A stretch of 64,000 bases of DNA from Bacteroidia bacterium (GCA_016742095.1 JACVCJ010000010.1:1-64000), one strand, 5' to 3'; counted from the stretch's first letter, positions 9,361 to 18,410 are shown. Made by a program: numbers and translations. Notes: generated from the sequence alone by a model not told the origin.

Positions 9361-9912
9361 CTAATCTATGGAAGAACGCATTTCCCCCGTGGAAGTGCGT
9401 TCTTCTTTTATAGCCTCCGCCATCTGCCAGAGCAGCACGCTGAGCAGCAAAACCGGAGAGAGCCAGATAAAGATGTACGCCGGGCCGGGCCCAAGGACGT
9501 ACATACCGTTCAGTACCAGCAGATTCACGATGAACAGCAGTTTGAGCACATCGCCGAATCCTTTGCGGGACTTCCGTACAAAACGGACGATATAGCTGAT
9601 GCCCAGCAGCAATACGCCGCCCGACAGCAGAAAATTCGCTCCCGGGTAATGCAGTATGCGTACACTGGCGCCCAGCATCAGTACAAAAGCGCCGCCCAGC
9701 ACCAGCCCGGTGTTCAGCCCGAAAGGAATGCGGCTGTAATACAGCAGGCACAGCGCCGACGATACCTGTACAAGCAGCATGAGTGCCATACGCAGCAGCA
9801 TTCCATTTGCTGTTATTTCACTGGTGCTGACACAGTAGTTCCACAGCATCATCAGGGCCAGGAAGAGGGCCGGCAACAGGTGCAGTACTATTTTAACGCG
9901 GTTCTTGGTCAT
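9361..9912 (-). CDS. Small integral membrane protein, GldL-like hydrophobic pattern
   Basis: The product has 183 residues with about six hydrophobic segments (for example LLPALFLALMMLWNYCV, GLVLGGAFVLMLGASV and LLFIVNLLVLNGMYVL) and a charged C-terminal tail. The stretch SVRILHYPGANFLLSGGVLL resembles the membrane helix signature found in GldL and GldL-related Bacteroidota proteins, but the large periplasmic part of GldL is absent. The start at 9912 lies 1 bp after the stop of the preceding T9SS protein gene, so the two are probably co-transcribed. Function is unknown. The 3' end contains the terminator of the opposing peroxidase gene. Confidence 0.7.
   Translation of the reverse strand: MTKNRVKIVLHLLPALFLALMMLWNYCVSTSEITANGMLLRMALMLLVQVSSALCLLYYSRIPFGLNTGLVLGGAFVLMLGASVRILHYPGANFLLSGGVLLLGISYIVRFVRKSRKGFGDVLKLLFIVNLLVLNGMYVLGPGPAYIFIWLSPVLLLSVLLWQMAEAIKEERTSTGEMRSSID
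9371..9409 (+). terminator. Rho-independent terminator of the peroxidase gene, inside the convergent CDS
   Basis: A 15-bp stem (gaagaacgcatttcc, loop cccgt, ggaagtgcgttcttc, one G-U pair) is followed by ttttat on the plus strand. It overlaps the last codons of the minus-strand membrane protein gene, encoding its EERTSTGEMRSS tail. The minus strand has no U-run after the stem, so it should act on plus-strand transcripts only. Confidence 0.8.
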
Positions 9913-9913
9913 A

Positions 9914-11164
9914 TCATTTTTGAATTTTGATCATATGTATCCGGCCGGAACAGCTTTCCGACCTTAGTATATACATTCCCGGGGAAAGCCCGCCCAGTCC
10001 GTTCAGCTGAATGGTTTCGTTCTGCTGAGGCATAATGCGGCGGAGTGTCTTTCCGTTCATATCTGTCAGCTCCAGGTTTCGTATACAGGTGCCCGGGGCT
10101 GTCTGCAGCTGCACCTGGTCTGTAAAAGGATTCGGATATACATGGAGTTTACTTTTCTCGACCACTTCCTCCAGCGCCAGGGGCTGTTCAAAAAAACGGC
10201 TGAAATTGAAGCGGAAAAAGCGCGCGGGCAGGTTCAGTTGTCCCACGGCCTCTGCCGAAATAAAACCATCGCAGGCTCCGCGGAAACAAACGCCTTCCTG
10301 CTGGCCCATGGCAAGCACGGAACCCAGGGTCAGACGGCGTTTATTACCCGAGAACAGGGAATTGCCCGCATAATCCCAGAGTAAAACGGCAAAAGGCACG
10401 TACAACGGAGGCTGGTAACCGATGAGGACAATGAGTGAATCTCCGCTGATATCGGCAGAAGTTACCTGGCCCTGCACGTACAGGCTGTCGCAGAGCCGCG
10501 CAATATGCGTGCCCGGTACTGCCGGAAGCACGTAATGTTTGGTATACCCGTTGCTGCCGTTCCTGGAAAAGAGATGCAGGCTGTCGTCCCGGAAGAACAT
10601 GGCCTCACAATCGAAATTGTGCGTGGTATTTGTCCCCGAAAAATCGGTCTGATCTTCATAGATAAAATGAATACTTTCTGCCGCCACCGTGTCCTGAACT
10701 GCATTGCCAATGGAATCGATATCTATACGCAGAATCCGCAGGTCGGTACGGTTCCCCGCATTATTCCCGAAATCCCCGATGTACAGGTAACCGTTCCCGG
10801 TGCAGATGTCTTCCCAGTCGGTCTGTATCTCATTACGTACATAAAAGGTCTGTACAACCTGTCCCGTAAGCGTGTCCAGTGCATAAAACAGGGGCCAGCT
10901 GCCCGAATCGTTATGGCTCCATAAACGTCCGTTGAAAAAAGCCAGCCCGGAGCTTTCGCTCAGTTGCAGGTCCAGCGGGTTTACGGGCGGAATACTGATA
11001 TCGGTGGTGGCATAGATGCAGGAACCATCGTTGAGCGTAGCCGCAGCATCGTAATTCTGAGCCTGCGGATCGGTACAGCCCGGCTGCGCCAGCACCTTTA
11101 TGCCGGTAAAGAACAAGGGGCACAGGAGAAAGATCGTAAAGCGTAGTTTCGGGTGTATTTTCAT
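9914..11164 (-). CDS. Secreted protein with type A T9SS sorting domain
   Basis: The protein has 416 residues from the ATG at 11164, which begins a good signal peptide (MKIHPKLRFTIFLLCPLFF). An upstream GTG-type start at 11203 would overlap the preceding gene and lacks signal-peptide character. After cleavage a calcium-binding-like motif appears (GCTDPQAQNYDAAATLNDGS). A central region with WSHNDSG, WEDICTGNGYLYIGDFGNN and FDCEAMFF looks like a beta-propeller of the kind found in SdiA-regulated or phytase-like secreted proteins. The C-terminal 75 residues (LHVYPNPFTDQVQL, SPGMYILR, IKIQK) are a classical type A sorting domain for export and surface attachment by the type IX system. No enzymatic residues are identified. 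Confidence 0.82.
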   Translation of the reverse strand: MKIHPKLRFTIFLLCPLFFTGIKVLAQPGCTDPQAQNYDAAATLNDGSCIYATTDISIPPVNPLDLQLSESSGLAFFNGRLWSHNDSGSWPLFYALDTLTGQVVQTFYVRNEIQTDWEDICTGNGYLYIGDFGNNAGNRTDLRILRIDIDSIGNAVQDTVAAESIHFIYEDQTDFSGTNTTHNFDCEAMFFRDDSLHLFSRNGSNGYTKHYVLPAVPGTHIARLCDSLYVQGQVTSADISGDSLIVLIGYQPPLYVPFAVLLWDYAGNSLFSGNKRRLTLGSVLAMGQQEGVCFRGACDGFISAEAVGQLNLPARFFRFNFSRFFEQPLALEEVVEKSKLHVYPNPFTDQVQLQTAPGTCIRNLELTDMNGKTLRRIMPQQNETIQLNGLGGLSPGMYILRSESCSGRIHMIKIQK

Positions 11165-11199
11165 AGGTTTGTTAAAGGTAGTGCGGCTGTGGACAGAGC

Positions 11200-12060
11200 T
11201 CACTTAGGCAGTATGTCTTCGATCATTAGTTCTTTCACAAATTTTCTGTATTTTTTTTCGATACGTATGCTGTGGCCGAAAAGTACACTGTCTGACATCT
11301 GCGGATTCAGCTCGGCCGATCTTATGTAGACCCGGCTCTTTTTCCGCCGCTCTTCCTGGCTGAGCAATACGTTCAGGTAACCTACGGTATCTTTGTTCTC
11401 TTTGGATATTTCATAGATAGACAGCCATACGCTACGTTCGGCTCTACGTTCACCCGCTGCATAGGTATGGTCTGAACAGACCTCCACAGGAGCAGGGAAA
11501 CGCTTTAGTATAGCCAGGGACGAATCGATGGAATAAGGCACCGTATATTGCTTCCCGATAGAGATACTGCGGCCCTGTCCGTAAGGCAGCAGTCCGCCCT
11601 TTACGTGCGAGGTTGCACCAAAGGCAAATACGGCAAGGAACAGCACACCCAGGCGAACAGCCGGCAATTTATGCATATACGTAAATGAAAAACGTTCCGG
11701 TTTATCCAGTACCGAAGCGCTCAGCAGCAATACCGGCAGCACCAGCAGGTCTGTAAGATCTGCAACGCGATTCAGTCCGAAAGGAATATGTGCATTCCAC
11801 ACGTTCAGGAAAGGCGTGGAAAGTTCCGTTTTCCAGAAAATAAAGAACAGCGCCGTGAAGCCTAATGCCGTTCTTTTGCGGCCCGGCAGCAGGAATGCGA
11901 TGAACAGCGGCAGTATACATACGCCGGCCACATCCGAAAGTTTGCCGGTGAGTGCATTGCCCCAGGCTTCTTTCAGGAAAAGATCATTACAGAGAAGTAC
12001 AAACAGACCGGTCATAAAAACCGGGTTCAGGAGGTAGTTCCAGCGTGTGTTCAGGTGCAT
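11200..12060 (-). CDS. Conserved multi-pass membrane protein of unknown function
   Basis: The protein has 286 residues. The N-terminal half holds four to five membrane segments with loops carrying NDLFLKEAWGNALTGKLSDVAGV and FGLNRVADLTDLLVLPVLLL. A further helix near residue 140 (VLFLAVFAFGATS) leads to a soluble C-terminal domain of about 130 residues with many arginines. The KLSD(V/F)AG and GLNR(V/T)xDLTDL patterns are shared by a family of uncharacterised Bacteroidota membrane proteins. It sits between argS and a T9SS protein, and gaps of 10 and 35 bp suggest one transcript. No function can be assigned. Confidence 0.65.
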   Translation of the reverse strand: MHLNTRWNYLLNPVFMTGLFVLLCNDLFLKEAWGNALTGKLSDVAGVCILPLFIAFLLPGRKRTALGFTALFFIFWKTELSTPFLNVWNAHIPFGLNRVADLTDLLVLPVLLLSASVLDKPERFSFTYMHKLPAVRLGVLFLAVFAFGATSHVKGGLLPYGQGRSISIGKQYTVPYSIDSSLAILKRFPAPVEVCSDHTYAAGERRAERSVWLSIYEISKENKDTVGYLNVLLSQEERRKKSRVYIRSAELNPQMSDSVLFGHSIRIEKKYRKFVKELMIEDILPK

Positions 12061-12070
12061 AGGTGTCAGA

Positions 12071-13855
12071 TTACATTCGTTCAGGCGCTTCGATGCCTAA
12101 CAAATATAACCCGTTTTTCAATACGCTGCCCACCGATGCGCAGAGGGCCAGGCGGAACATGCGTGCGGCTTCGTCGCTCTCTTTCAGCACGGGGCATTCG
12201 TGGTAGAACTGGTTAAAATCCCTGGCCAGTTCAAATACGTAGGATGCCAGCGCCGAAGGGTCCATTTTATCGGCGGCGGTCTGTATCACACTGCCGAAAC
12301 GGCCCAGGGTAGCGAGCACCTGCACCTCTTTGGGATGTGGCACGTAGCCGTCTTTCAGCTGTATATCGCCGCCCTGGCGCAGGATACTGGCGATACGGGC
12401 ATGCGTATACTGTACAAAAGGTCCGGTCTGGCCCTGGAAATCGATGCTTTCCTGCGGATTGAAGATCATTTTTTTCTTCGGGTCCACACGCAGTATGAAG
12501 TAACGCAGGGCCGCATTGCCCACCATGGTGTACAGGTGTTCTTTTTCCGCCTCGCTCAGTCCTTCCAGTTTGCCCTGTTCGGCCGCGGTCTCGCGGGCTA
12601 CCTGTATCATTCCGTCAAACAGTACATCGGCGTCCACCACGGTACCTTCGCGGCTTTTCATTTTGCCCGTGGGCAGTTCCACCATACCGTAAGACAGGTG
12701 GTACAGCTTATCGGAGGCTTTCATGCCCAGGCGTTTCAGTATCTCGAAAAGTACTTTAAAGTGATAGTCCTGCTCGTTGCCCACCACGTAAATAGAGGCA
12801 TCGTAGTTGAAATCGCGCTGTTTTTCATAGGCCACGGCAATGTCCTGGGTAATGTAAATGCTGGTGCCGTTGCTGCGCAGCAGTACTTTTTCGTCCAGGC
12901 CGGCGTCGGTAAGGTCTATCCAGATGCTGCCGTCGTCCTTGCGGAAGAAAATACCTTTTTCCAGGCCTTCGGCCACGGTTTCCTTACCCAGGTTGTATAC
13001 GGCGCTTTCGTAGTAATTCTTTTCAAAACGACATCCCAGGCGCCCGAACGATTCGTTGAACCCCTCGTATACCCAGCCGTTCATCTGTTCCCAGAGGGCC
13101 CGTACTTCGGCATCGCCTTCTTCCCAGGCCACGGTCATACGCTCCACTTCCTGTATACAGGGAGCCTGTTTTTTGGCGTCTTCCTCGGTTTTGCCTTCTG
13201 CCATCAGGGCTTTCACCTCTTCTTTATACAGGTCTGAAAATTTCACATAGTAATCGCCCACAAAATGATCGCCTTTGATGCCGGTACTCTGCGGGGTGGC
13301 GCCATGAGCGAACTTCTGCCAGGCCACCATACTTTTACTGATATTGGTACCACGGTCGTTGTACAGGCACACCGGCGTTACCCGCTGTCCCGTTGCTTCC
13401 AGGATGCGGCTGAGCGACATACCCAGGAAAATATTACGCAGGTGCCCCAGGTGCAGGGGTTTATTGGTATTGGGCGAAGGATATTCGATGAGTACATTGG
13501 GCGCATCGGCTGTGGCCTCACGCAAACCGAAGCGCTGGTGCTGTGCATATACGTCTTTCAGCAGGGAAGTCCAGTATTCCGGGGTAAAGGTAATGTTCAG
13601 GAAACCTTTTACCAGGGTCCAGGATCCGATCTCACACAGGTTTTGCTGCAAAAAGGCGCCCAGGGCCTCACCCAGCTCATCGGGGCGTTTGCCCGTAAGC
13701 TTGAGGAAAGGGAAGAGCACCACGGATACATCCCCCTCAAAATCAGCAGGTATCGGGTTCAGCAGTACCTGGGCAGGCGAAACTTCTCCTCCCGGTACCA
13801 GGCCCGATAAAAACTGTGCAGCAAGCGTACGTAACGAATTTTCCACTGTATTCAT
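12071..13855 (-). CDS. argS: Arginyl-tRNA synthetase
   Basis: This class Ia synthetase charges tRNA-Arg and has 594 residues. The N-terminal Arg-tRNA synthetase domain is followed by the HIGH signature as HLGH (residues 135-138, in NTNKPLHLGHLRN). The KMSK equivalent is KMKSREG, a form common in Bacteroidota. The C-terminal anticodon-binding helical domain ends with the typical SVGSVLKNGLYLLGIEAPERM. The start was set at the ATG at 13855 (MNTVENSL). A longer frame up to 13921 would add a hydrophobic extension not expected for a cytosolic enzyme. A tRNA-Arg(ACG) gene lies elsewhere in the window. Confidence 0.97.
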   Translation of the reverse strand: MNTVENSLRTLAAQFLSGLVPGGEVSPAQVLLNPIPADFEGDVSVVLFPFLKLTGKRPDELGEALGAFLQQNLCEIGSWTLVKGFLNITFTPEYWTSLLKDVYAQHQRFGLREATADAPNVLIEYPSPNTNKPLHLGHLRNIFLGMSLSRILEATGQRVTPVCLYNDRGTNISKSMVAWQKFAHGATPQSTGIKGDHFVGDYYVKFSDLYKEEVKALMAEGKTEEDAKKQAPCIQEVERMTVAWEEGDAEVRALWEQMNGWVYEGFNESFGRLGCRFEKNYYESAVYNLGKETVAEGLEKGIFFRKDDGSIWIDLTDAGLDEKVLLRSNGTSIYITQDIAVAYEKQRDFNYDASIYVVGNEQDYHFKVLFEILKRLGMKASDKLYHLSYGMVELPTGKMKSREGTVVDADVLFDGMIQVARETAAEQGKLEGLSEAEKEHLYTMVGNAALRYFILRVDPKKKMIFNPQESIDFQGQTGPFVQYTHARIASILRQGGDIQLKDGYVPHPKEVQVLATLGRFGSVIQTAADKMDPSALASYVFELARDFNQFYHECPVLKESDEAARMFRLALCASVGSVLKNGLYLLGIEAPERM

Positions 13856-13937
13856 GCTGCAAAAAAACAAAAAAAAGACCTGAAAATGCGCAGTAAAATG
13901 CAGAACTTTACGCCGTATCACTATAAAATGTACAGTT

Positions 13938-15344
13938 ATGCATTCCTATAGCCCGATCGGGGAAACAGACCTGGCTTTTTTCCGCGAAGTATGCGGTACC
14001 GAAAACGTATTTACCGCCCGCGAAGAACTGGGTACCTACGCGCATGACGAGACCGAGGGACTGGTCTTTTACCCGGAAGTGGCGCTGCGTCCGCAGAACA
14101 CTGAACAGATATCGGCCATACTGAAGCACTGCAACGCCCGCCGCATCCCCGTTACACCGCGCGGAGCCGGCACCGGCCTCAGCGGAGGCGCCCTGCCCGT
14201 ACTGGGCGGCGTATTGCTTTCCACCGAAAAACTGAACCGTATTCTGCACATCGATACACAAAACCTGCAGGTAACGACCGAACCCGGTGTAATTACCCAG
14301 GTACTGCAGGAAACCGTGGCCGCACAGGGACTTTTCTATCCGCCCGACCCCAGCAGCCGCGGCAGTTGCTTTATCGGCGGTAATATTGCCGAGAATGCCG
14401 GCGGGCCCCGGGCCGTAAAATACGGCGTGACCAAAGATTACGTGCTGAGCCTGGAAGTGGTGCTTCCCTCCGGCGAGATCATACGCACCGGCGCCTCCAC
14501 GCTCAAAAACTCCACCGGCTACAACCTTACCCAGCTTTTTGTAGGCAGCGAAGGTACCCTGGGTATTGTAACCAAAATTCAGCTCAGGCTCCTGCCCTAT
14601 CCCAAACACAACCTCTGCATGCTGGTTTCGTTCATGGACGCAGCCAAAGCCTGTGAGGCCGTTTCGGCCATTTTCCGGGCGGGACTGATCCCTTCGGCGC
14701 TCGAATTCATGGAAAAGGATGCCATCGACTGGACCCTGCGTTTTCGTCCGGAGATCAACGTACAGGTAGCTCCGGAGGTACAGGGTCACCTGCTGATCGA
14801 AATGGACGGCACCGACCCCGATTACATACAAAAGCAGTGCGAAGAACTGTACGAAGTGCTGCAGGCCTTTGAATACCACGATATCCTGTTTGCACAGAGC
14901 GAAGCCGAAAAGGAAGCCCTGTGGAAACTGCGCCGCAGCGTGGCCGAAGCCGTAAAATCGAACTCCATGTACAAAGAAGAAGACACCGTGGTGCCACGCT
15001 ATGCCCTGCCCCGGCTGTTGCAGGGCGTAAAGGACATCGGCCGCAAATACGGCTTTACTTCCGTCTGCTACGGCCATGCCGGCGACGGGAACCTGCACGT
15101 GAACATCATTAAAGGCGACCTGGACGACGCGTTCTGGAACAGCGAACTGAAAAAAGGCATCCGCGAACTGTTTGAACTCACCGTATCGCTGGGCGGCACC
15201 CTGAGCGGCGAACACGGCATAGGCTGGGTACAGAAGGAATACATGGACATTGCCTTCAGTCCGCTGGAGATCGACATCCAGAAGAACATCAAAAAACTTT
15301 TCGATCCCCATGCCATCCTGAACCCGGGAAAAATGTTCGTATAA
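13938..15344 (+). CDS. FAD-linked oxidase, GlcD / D-lactate dehydrogenase type
   Basis: The flavoprotein has 468 residues. The N-terminal FAD-binding (PCMH) domain shows VTPRGAGTGLSGGALP, the phosphate-binding GCFIGGN-like SCFIGGNIAENAGGP and YGVTKDYVLSLEVVLPSG. The C-terminal FAD-oxidase domain shows YGHAGDGNLHVN, GEHGIG and FDPHAILNPGKMF. The family oxidises 2-hydroxy acids such as glycolate, D-lactate or D-2-hydroxyglutarate, and the substrate cannot be read from the sequence. There are no 4Fe-4S motifs and no glcE/glcF partner next to it, unlike the E. coli glycolate oxidase. It is divergent from argS. Confidence 0.92.
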   Translation: MHSYSPIGETDLAFFREVCGTENVFTAREELGTYAHDETEGLVFYPEVALRPQNTEQISAILKHCNARRIPVTPRGAGTGLSGGALPVLGGVLLSTEKLNRILHIDTQNLQVTTEPGVITQVLQETVAAQGLFYPPDPSSRGSCFIGGNIAENAGGPRAVKYGVTKDYVLSLEVVLPSGEIIRTGASTLKNSTGYNLTQLFVGSEGTLGIVTKIQLRLLPYPKHNLCMLVSFMDAAKACEAVSAIFRAGLIPSALEFMEKDAIDWTLRFRPEINVQVAPEVQGHLLIEMDGTDPDYIQKQCEELYEVLQAFEYHDILFAQSEAEKEALWKLRRSVAEAVKSNSMYKEEDTVVPRYALPRLLQGVKDIGRKYGFTSVCYGHAGDGNLHVNIIKGDLDDAFWNSELKKGIRELFELTVSLGGTLSGEHGIGWVQKEYMDIAFSPLEIDIQKNIKKLFDPHAILNPGKMFV

Positions 15345-15345
15345 T

Positions 15346-15376
15346 TGGTAAATACAAGCTTTTTGAGGTATCTTTG
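15346..15376 (+). promoter_or_regulatory. Promoter of the J-domain gene
   Basis: TTG at 15346 and TATCTTTG at 15369-15376 are separated by exactly 20 bp, matching the Bacteroidota -33/-7 layout. The -7 element ends only 3 bp before the ATG at 15380, so transcription would start at or next to the start codon. Confidence 0.65.
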
Positions 15377-15379
15377 GAT

Positions 15380-15976
15380 ATGACCCGGGAAGAATGCTAT
15401 AGTATACTGGAGATACCATCCGGTTCGGATGCCGCTGCCGTACGCACAGCGTATAAGCGCATGGCTAAAAAATGGCACCCGGACCTGAACCGGCACCCCG
15501 ATGCCAAGGAGATATTCCAGCGGATACAGAAAGCCTATACCCTGCTCATAAAGAGTTACCTGCCCATGGAATCGCTGATACGCAAAGCCGAGGCCATGCA
15601 GCAGAACATAGACCCTAAGGAAGAACTCCGCCGGCGCCGCGAAGACCTGCGCAAACGCGTACTGGAACAACGCGCACGGGAAAAGGAACACCTGATGCAG
15701 CTGTACATGCAGCAACTGGGCAAAATGCTTCAGAAAGACCGCATTACCCGCTACCGGCTTATCTATCTGCTGAACCTGCTGTTCGTGAGCATCAGCCTGC
15801 TGCTGGCCCTGGGCATCCTGTTCAGCGGTTTTTATTTTATCGGGTTCCAGAGTCTCTACTTTGTGGTACTGCTGTTCATCGGCATTGGTATACCCAATTA
15901 TTTCGCCTGGCGTTTCCTCCTTGAATTTTCGTTCCTGGTCCGCGGCCGGATCCCTACAAACTACTTTGCATCATGA
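15380..15976 (+). CDS. J-domain membrane protein
   Basis: The protein has 198 residues. Residues 1-65 form a DnaJ domain with the invariant HPD in KWHPDLNRHPDAKE, which stimulates Hsp70 ATPase. A charged coiled-coil-like region (EELRRRREDLRKRVLEQR) follows, then two membrane helices near residues 130-160 and 165-185. There is no Gly/Phe region or zinc-finger domain, so this is a specialised co-chaperone and not DnaJ. The ATG at 15380 is used; the next methionine falls inside the J-domain. The stop overlaps the start of the next gene (ATGA), indicating translational coupling. Confidence 0.85.
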   Translation: MTREECYSILEIPSGSDAAAVRTAYKRMAKKWHPDLNRHPDAKEIFQRIQKAYTLLIKSYLPMESLIRKAEAMQQNIDPKEELRRRREDLRKRVLEQRAREKEHLMQLYMQQLGKMLQKDRITRYRLIYLLNLLFVSISLLLALGILFSGFYFIGFQSLYFVVLLFIGIGIPNYFAWRFLLEFSFLVRGRIPTNYFAS

Positions 15977-16368
15977 AAAACGCTGATATACTGCATTCCG
16001 TTTTACATACACTGCTTCCGCAACTGGAGGCAGACCTCAATGAATTTGGCTTTTTTGCGGCCTGCGGCGGATGGGTAAAGCCCGACCTGGAACTGGAAGC
16101 CTGGCGCCAGCCCGAACAGGACATAGAGGACGAAGAACTGGTACCCCTGATCCGTAAGGAAACCGGGCAGACCGTACACCTGAACGGACGTGTGGCCACC
16201 TGGCTCTGCTATTCGGCCATGGTGGAAGAAAATACGGAAGAGAATGCCGTGATCGAAATAAAGATCGTGGGTGAAAAATTCCGTTACTACTACTATTATC
16301 CCTTCTCTTTTGAGCAGGATAAAATGAAATGGGGAACTCCCTACGCCGAGAAAGTCCCCCTGAAATAA
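15973..16368 (+). CDS. Hypothetical protein coupled to the J-domain gene
   Basis: The product is a 131-residue acidic protein, probably cytosolic, with no signal peptide or membrane helix. It begins MKNADILHSVLHTLLPQLEA and contains a WVKPDLELEAWRQPEQDIEDEE segment and an aromatic run KFRYYYYYPFSFEQDKMKWG. I do not recognise a family. It overlaps the J-domain gene by 4 bp, so the two products may act together. A small hairpin terminator follows directly. Confidence 0.7.
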   Translation: MKNADILHSVLHTLLPQLEADLNEFGFFAACGGWVKPDLELEAWRQPEQDIEDEELVPLIRKETGQTVHLNGRVATWLCYSAMVEENTEENAVIEIKIVGEKFRYYYYYPFSFEQDKMKWGTPYAEKVPLK

Positions 16369-16369
16369 G

Positions 16370-16387
16370 TACGGTCCCCGTATTTTT
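16370..16387 (+). terminator. Short hairpin terminator
   Basis: The sequence TACGG, loop tcc, CCGTA, then TTTTT lies between two convergent genes. The stem is only 5 bp, so strength is uncertain. Confidence 0.5.
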
Positions 16388-16389
16388 GT

Positions 16390-17355
16390 CTATTCTTCGC
16401 TGCTCAGGTAAGTAAGCAGGTCCACGAAGGATTTGGGCGGCGTAATGGTAAGCCCGTCGTTTTCTATGCTATACGGAATTTTAGTAAAAGTACCGTTCTG
16501 GTACAGGATGATGTTGTTGCTTACGGAGCCGGGCCCTTCTTCGTACATACCGTTCACCAGCGGGATCAGGGTATGCAGCGCGGGGATCACTTCGGCGGTC
16601 TCGATGGGGTAAAAAATGGCGGCATGGCGGTGCGGCAGACCGATAAGTGCGCCGTGTGTACCCAGCAGTTCAGGGTTATTTTCCAGGTCGAAGATGATGT
16701 TCGGCACAAAGAAATGTTCGCCGTCCACCACTTTTATGGGCACTTCGCCGATGGTATGGTCATGGATCATGAATTCATAATTCTCGCGGATATTGTTGCG
16801 GCCGGTCTCAAATACTTCCTCCCGGCTGCGGCTCCAGGCCTCCAGCTGCGAGGGCTGTACATTGTGCACGCTCTGCGGGAAATCGTACACCAGCATGCGG
16901 AAAATATCTTCGGTCAGAAAATCGCCGACCACTTTATCGGTACCGATCGAGGCTATGGACCCGGCGGCATACAGGCGCACTCCGAGGTATTGCTTTGCAA
17001 AATCGAAATCGTTGCCGAATTTTTCGAACTCCCGGCTAAAACGCGACGATTCCACCAGGGAATCAAAATGACCCGTAATGGCTTCGTTCCAGCTCTCCGG
17101 TTCTATCTGCCGGCACAGCTGTGCAATATTCTGTAAGCCCATCTGGCCCAGACCCAGCTCCTGGTCGTCGGAAATAACCACGCCGTCGTTTATGTCAACG
17201 GGTATACCGCGGTCCCGGAAATAGGCCTGTACCATACCGATGAAGGTCTCATACTCTTCCGCACTGAAAAATTCAGCCCAGTCGGGCAGGTTGGGTTTCG
17301 GCTCCTGTTCGTTGCTTTTATCCCCGGAGCCTTTCTTTCTGAATAATGAAAACAT
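16390..17355 (-). CDS. Uncharacterised protein, faint DUF1444/YtpQ-like layout
   Basis: The protein has 321 residues. It starts MFSLFRKKG followed by a charged linker, with no signal peptide. It then shows an acidic segment (DINDGVVISDDQELGLG), and a C-terminal part with LLGTHGALIGLPHRHAAIFYP, ETAEVIPALHTLIPLV and YEEGPGSVSNNIILYQNG. The order 'IPHRD-like motif, then EGPGSVS/PLS, then YQNG' is reminiscent of DUF1444 proteins such as YtpQ, but this is a weak visual match. It lies 77 bp downstream of the GSCFA gene on the same strand. Confidence 0.65.
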   Translation of the reverse strand: MFSLFRKKGSGDKSNEQEPKPNLPDWAEFFSAEEYETFIGMVQAYFRDRGIPVDINDGVVISDDQELGLGQMGLQNIAQLCRQIEPESWNEAITGHFDSLVESSRFSREFEKFGNDFDFAKQYLGVRLYAAGSIASIGTDKVVGDFLTEDIFRMLVYDFPQSVHNVQPSQLEAWSRSREEVFETGRNNIRENYEFMIHDHTIGEVPIKVVDGEHFFVPNIIFDLENNPELLGTHGALIGLPHRHAAIFYPIETAEVIPALHTLIPLVNGMYEEGPGSVSNNIILYQNGTFTKIPYSIENDGLTITPPKSFVDLLTYLSSEE

Positions 17356-17432
17356 GAAGGTTGTATTTTGTATGGTTATATGCCAACAAGATACTGATAA
17401 ATATACTCCCGGCAGATCACCGTTCTATAAAT

Positions 17433-18407
17433 TTATGACTGAATGCTTTGAAGCACAGGCGAAAGGTATACTTCCGGGAAATCCCGCTGCAGGGCGGCCA
17501 GCTGTTCCCGGTTGCGGGCACGGAAACGGGCATGATCTTCGCTGTGCGGATTGAACGGTTTGTGTGCAGCGGCCGTTTGTAAAGGGGCCACCCGTTTCAC
17601 CATTTCCTGTGCGCGTTCGCTGAGTACGCTCTCCCGGAAACGCATCCATACGTATTCGGTGGCCTGGCGGTTGGGATGCACCATATCTTCCATAAAATAG
17701 CGGTAATCGCGCAGGTCGTCGTTCACCAGCTCGAAGGAAGGAAAATAAAAAACGTTCTCTTCCTGTTCGCAGAGACTGTGTACCGCATAAATGAGCGAAG
17801 CTTTGCTGCGGTTGTTCTGCACCAGGCCTTCGCGGGCGTGGCGCACCGGACTCACCGTCAGCAGTATCTTTACCGCCGGGTTGAACGTGCGCAGCATATC
17901 CACGCTGCGTTCCAGCGAAGCTGCCGCCGCAATGGGATCCAGCATTTTCTTGTAAAAGGTCTGTGCAGGCATTTTGTGGCAGTTGGCCACCGCCGAATCG
18001 TCTGCGGTCAGGTGATATACAAAGGAAGAACCCAGGGTAAGCACCACCCAGCGGGCTTCCCGTAGAAAAGCGTGCGCTTCCTGTATACTGTCGTTCACTT
18101 TTTGTACGGCATCGGGTAATTCCAGTGCAGAAAAGCGGCTGTGATGCTGCCAGGAATGCCAGATGCCGGCAGACTGAAAAAAATCGTTCTCCGTGTATAC
18201 GCGGGCTTCCGTACAGTCGCGTATGCAGCGCTCCACCGAAAGCGGGTTAAAGATAATGCCGTGCGGGTTCTGCAGAATGTGAAAACCGTGTTCGCCGAGA
18301 TAGGTGCCCATGTGTTCGGTAAAGCAGGAACCGGCCAGGAATATAGTATCGCCGGGCTGTATCTTTTCCGGCAGGCTGAAAGCGGGAAGTTCGGTCCTGA
18401 ATTTCAT
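17433..18407 (-). CDS. GSCFA domain protein
   Basis: The protein has 324 residues. The family is named for the motif seen here as LAGSCFTEHMG at about residues 25-35, and related to SGNH/GDSL-type hydrolases. NPHGIIFNPLSVERC, VVLTLGSSFVY, TVSPVRH and the late DMVHPNRQATEYVW block (catalytic Asp/His-like D-x-x-H) are all present. The family probably hydrolyses an ester on a surface or secreted glycan in some members, but the substrate is unknown. No signal peptide is seen. It is the third gene of the AAAH-SDR-GSCFA run, starting 3 bp after the SDR stop. Confidence 0.88.
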   Translation of the reverse strand: MKFRTELPAFSLPEKIQPGDTIFLAGSCFTEHMGTYLGEHGFHILQNPHGIIFNPLSVERCIRDCTEARVYTENDFFQSAGIWHSWQHHSRFSALELPDAVQKVNDSIQEAHAFLREARWVVLTLGSSFVYHLTADDSAVANCHKMPAQTFYKKMLDPIAAAASLERSVDMLRTFNPAVKILLTVSPVRHAREGLVQNNRSKASLIYAVHSLCEQEENVFYFPSFELVNDDLRDYRYFMEDMVHPNRQATEYVWMRFRESVLSERAQEMVKRVAPLQTAAAHKPFNPHSEDHARFRARNREQLAALQRDFPEVYLSPVLQSIQS

Positions 18408-18410
18408 ACC

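Noticed and set aside
12200-13237. Plus-strand frame of 345 codons opposite argS
   Set aside because: Mirror frame of argS without any recognised domain.
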